A stretch of 23,659 nt of DNA. Source: CAXRDE01 sp964342365. Its GTDB lineage: Bacteria > Cyanobacteriota > Sericytochromatia > UBA7694. Below the pieces are notes generated by a model. That model was given only the letters and a program-made list of their open reading frames with translations, did no database searches and was not told the origin of the DNA. The position numbers were made by a program, and so were the translations under genes. Location: NCBI GenBank assembly GCA_964342365.1, contig CAYFGW010000046.1, forward strand, positions 1-23,659. The letters are read 5' to 3'. Below, one piece after another: positions 23,482-23,659 of the stretch. The first letter of the stretch is position 1; every line of letters starts with the position of its first letter.

Positions 23482-23659
23482 TTAATTAATTACTCTGATC
23501 AGACTACTCATCGGTACTGACACACCATTGATGGTGAGGAGTCCCTGATCAGAAATCAGATCTACTTCATCGACGACACCTGTTGCATTGGCATTGGTGT
23601 TGGGATCGAAATACTCTACCGTACGACCCAGCATTTCCATTTGCTTGAGTCGAGAGGTT
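23482..23659 (-). CDS. flgD: Flagellar hook-capping protein FlgD, C-terminal end (5' truncated by window)
   Basis: Fifty-nine codons before a TAA at 23482-23484. The visible residues include RLKQMEMLGRTVEYFD, then ATGVVDEVDLISDQGLLTING and VSVPMSSLIRVIN, which match the FlgD motif 'LGk-V ... GtV-V ... l-vng--v-l--i--v'. FlgD caps the growing hook and drives FlgE assembly, so the pair flgD-flgE is the expected order. The gene's start is beyond the window edge. Confidence 0.85.
   Translation of the reverse strand, partial: TSRLKQMEMLGRTVEYFDPNTNANATGVVDEVDLISDQGLLTINGVSVPMSSLIRVIN

Noticed and set aside
1..23659. CRISPR arrays, tRNA or rRNA genes, IS elements, or phage genes
   Set aside because: No regularly spaced repeats, cloverleaf-like segments, transposases or terminal inverted repeats were seen.

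Overview
The window looks like a chromosomal segment from a Gram-negative, flagellated bacterium of the cyanobacterial lineage, most plausibly a non-photosynthetic relative such as the Vampirovibrionia (Melainabacteria). This is an inference from gene content. A protein of the LdpA type (iron-sulfur protein known from the cyanobacterial circadian input pathway) sits directly before a Ycf45/R3H-type AAA ATPase, both typical of cyanobacteria. The right edge carries flgD and a hook gene, which photosynthetic cyanobacteria lack. A SPOR protein, an apparent outer-membrane barrel and lipoproteins point to a diderm envelope. I see no phage, IS element, CRISPR array, tRNA or rRNA.

Layout. 1-2740: the 3' end of a DUF4032 gene (+), then three minus-strand genes: a secreted SH3-like protein, a DUF1269/GSP17M-like stress protein and a MoxR AAA ATPase. 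2741-4716: a divergent control region with a 16-bp palindrome, a secreted or lipid-anchored beta-propeller-like protein with an acidic tail, and a convergent ParB-N-like protein whose 3' end overlaps it by 100 bp. 4799-8240: a tight plus-strand run of SDR oxidoreductase, a degenerate M16 peptidase-like protein and a nucleoside 2-deoxyribosyltransferase-like protein. 8241-8582: a gene-poor stretch with a strong hairpin terminator. 8583-9788: a glycine-rich protein and YigZ. 9812-12315: allantoinase followed by a lipoprotein alpha/beta hydrolase (-). 12436-16067: a four-gene operon dcd - ldpA - ycf45-like ATPase - tmk. 16035-18867: an envelope operon (-) of SPOR protein, outer-membrane protein and glycosyltransferase with overlapping stops and starts. 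19007-20995: a GT2 glycosyltransferase with a TPR-like tail, AT-richer than its surroundings. 20958-21752: a GNAT acetyltransferase. 21790-23659: terminator, flagellar hook gene and the 3' end of flgD (-).

How it works together. dcd and tmk are both dTTP-supply enzymes, and they bracket the LdpA and ATPase genes in one transcription unit. The SPOR/OMP/GT operon and the GT2-TPR gene are probably cell-envelope or surface-glycan functions, and the latter lies close to flagellar genes. A layout trait stands out: four of the five convergent gene pairs overlap at their 3' ends (62, 100, 33 and 38 bp). The points most worth following up are the LdpA/Ycf45 operon in a flagellated organism, a bidirectional terminator hairpin embedded inside the ParB-like coding sequence, the catalytically dead M16 protein, and a predicted leaderless promoter fused to the hook-gene terminator.
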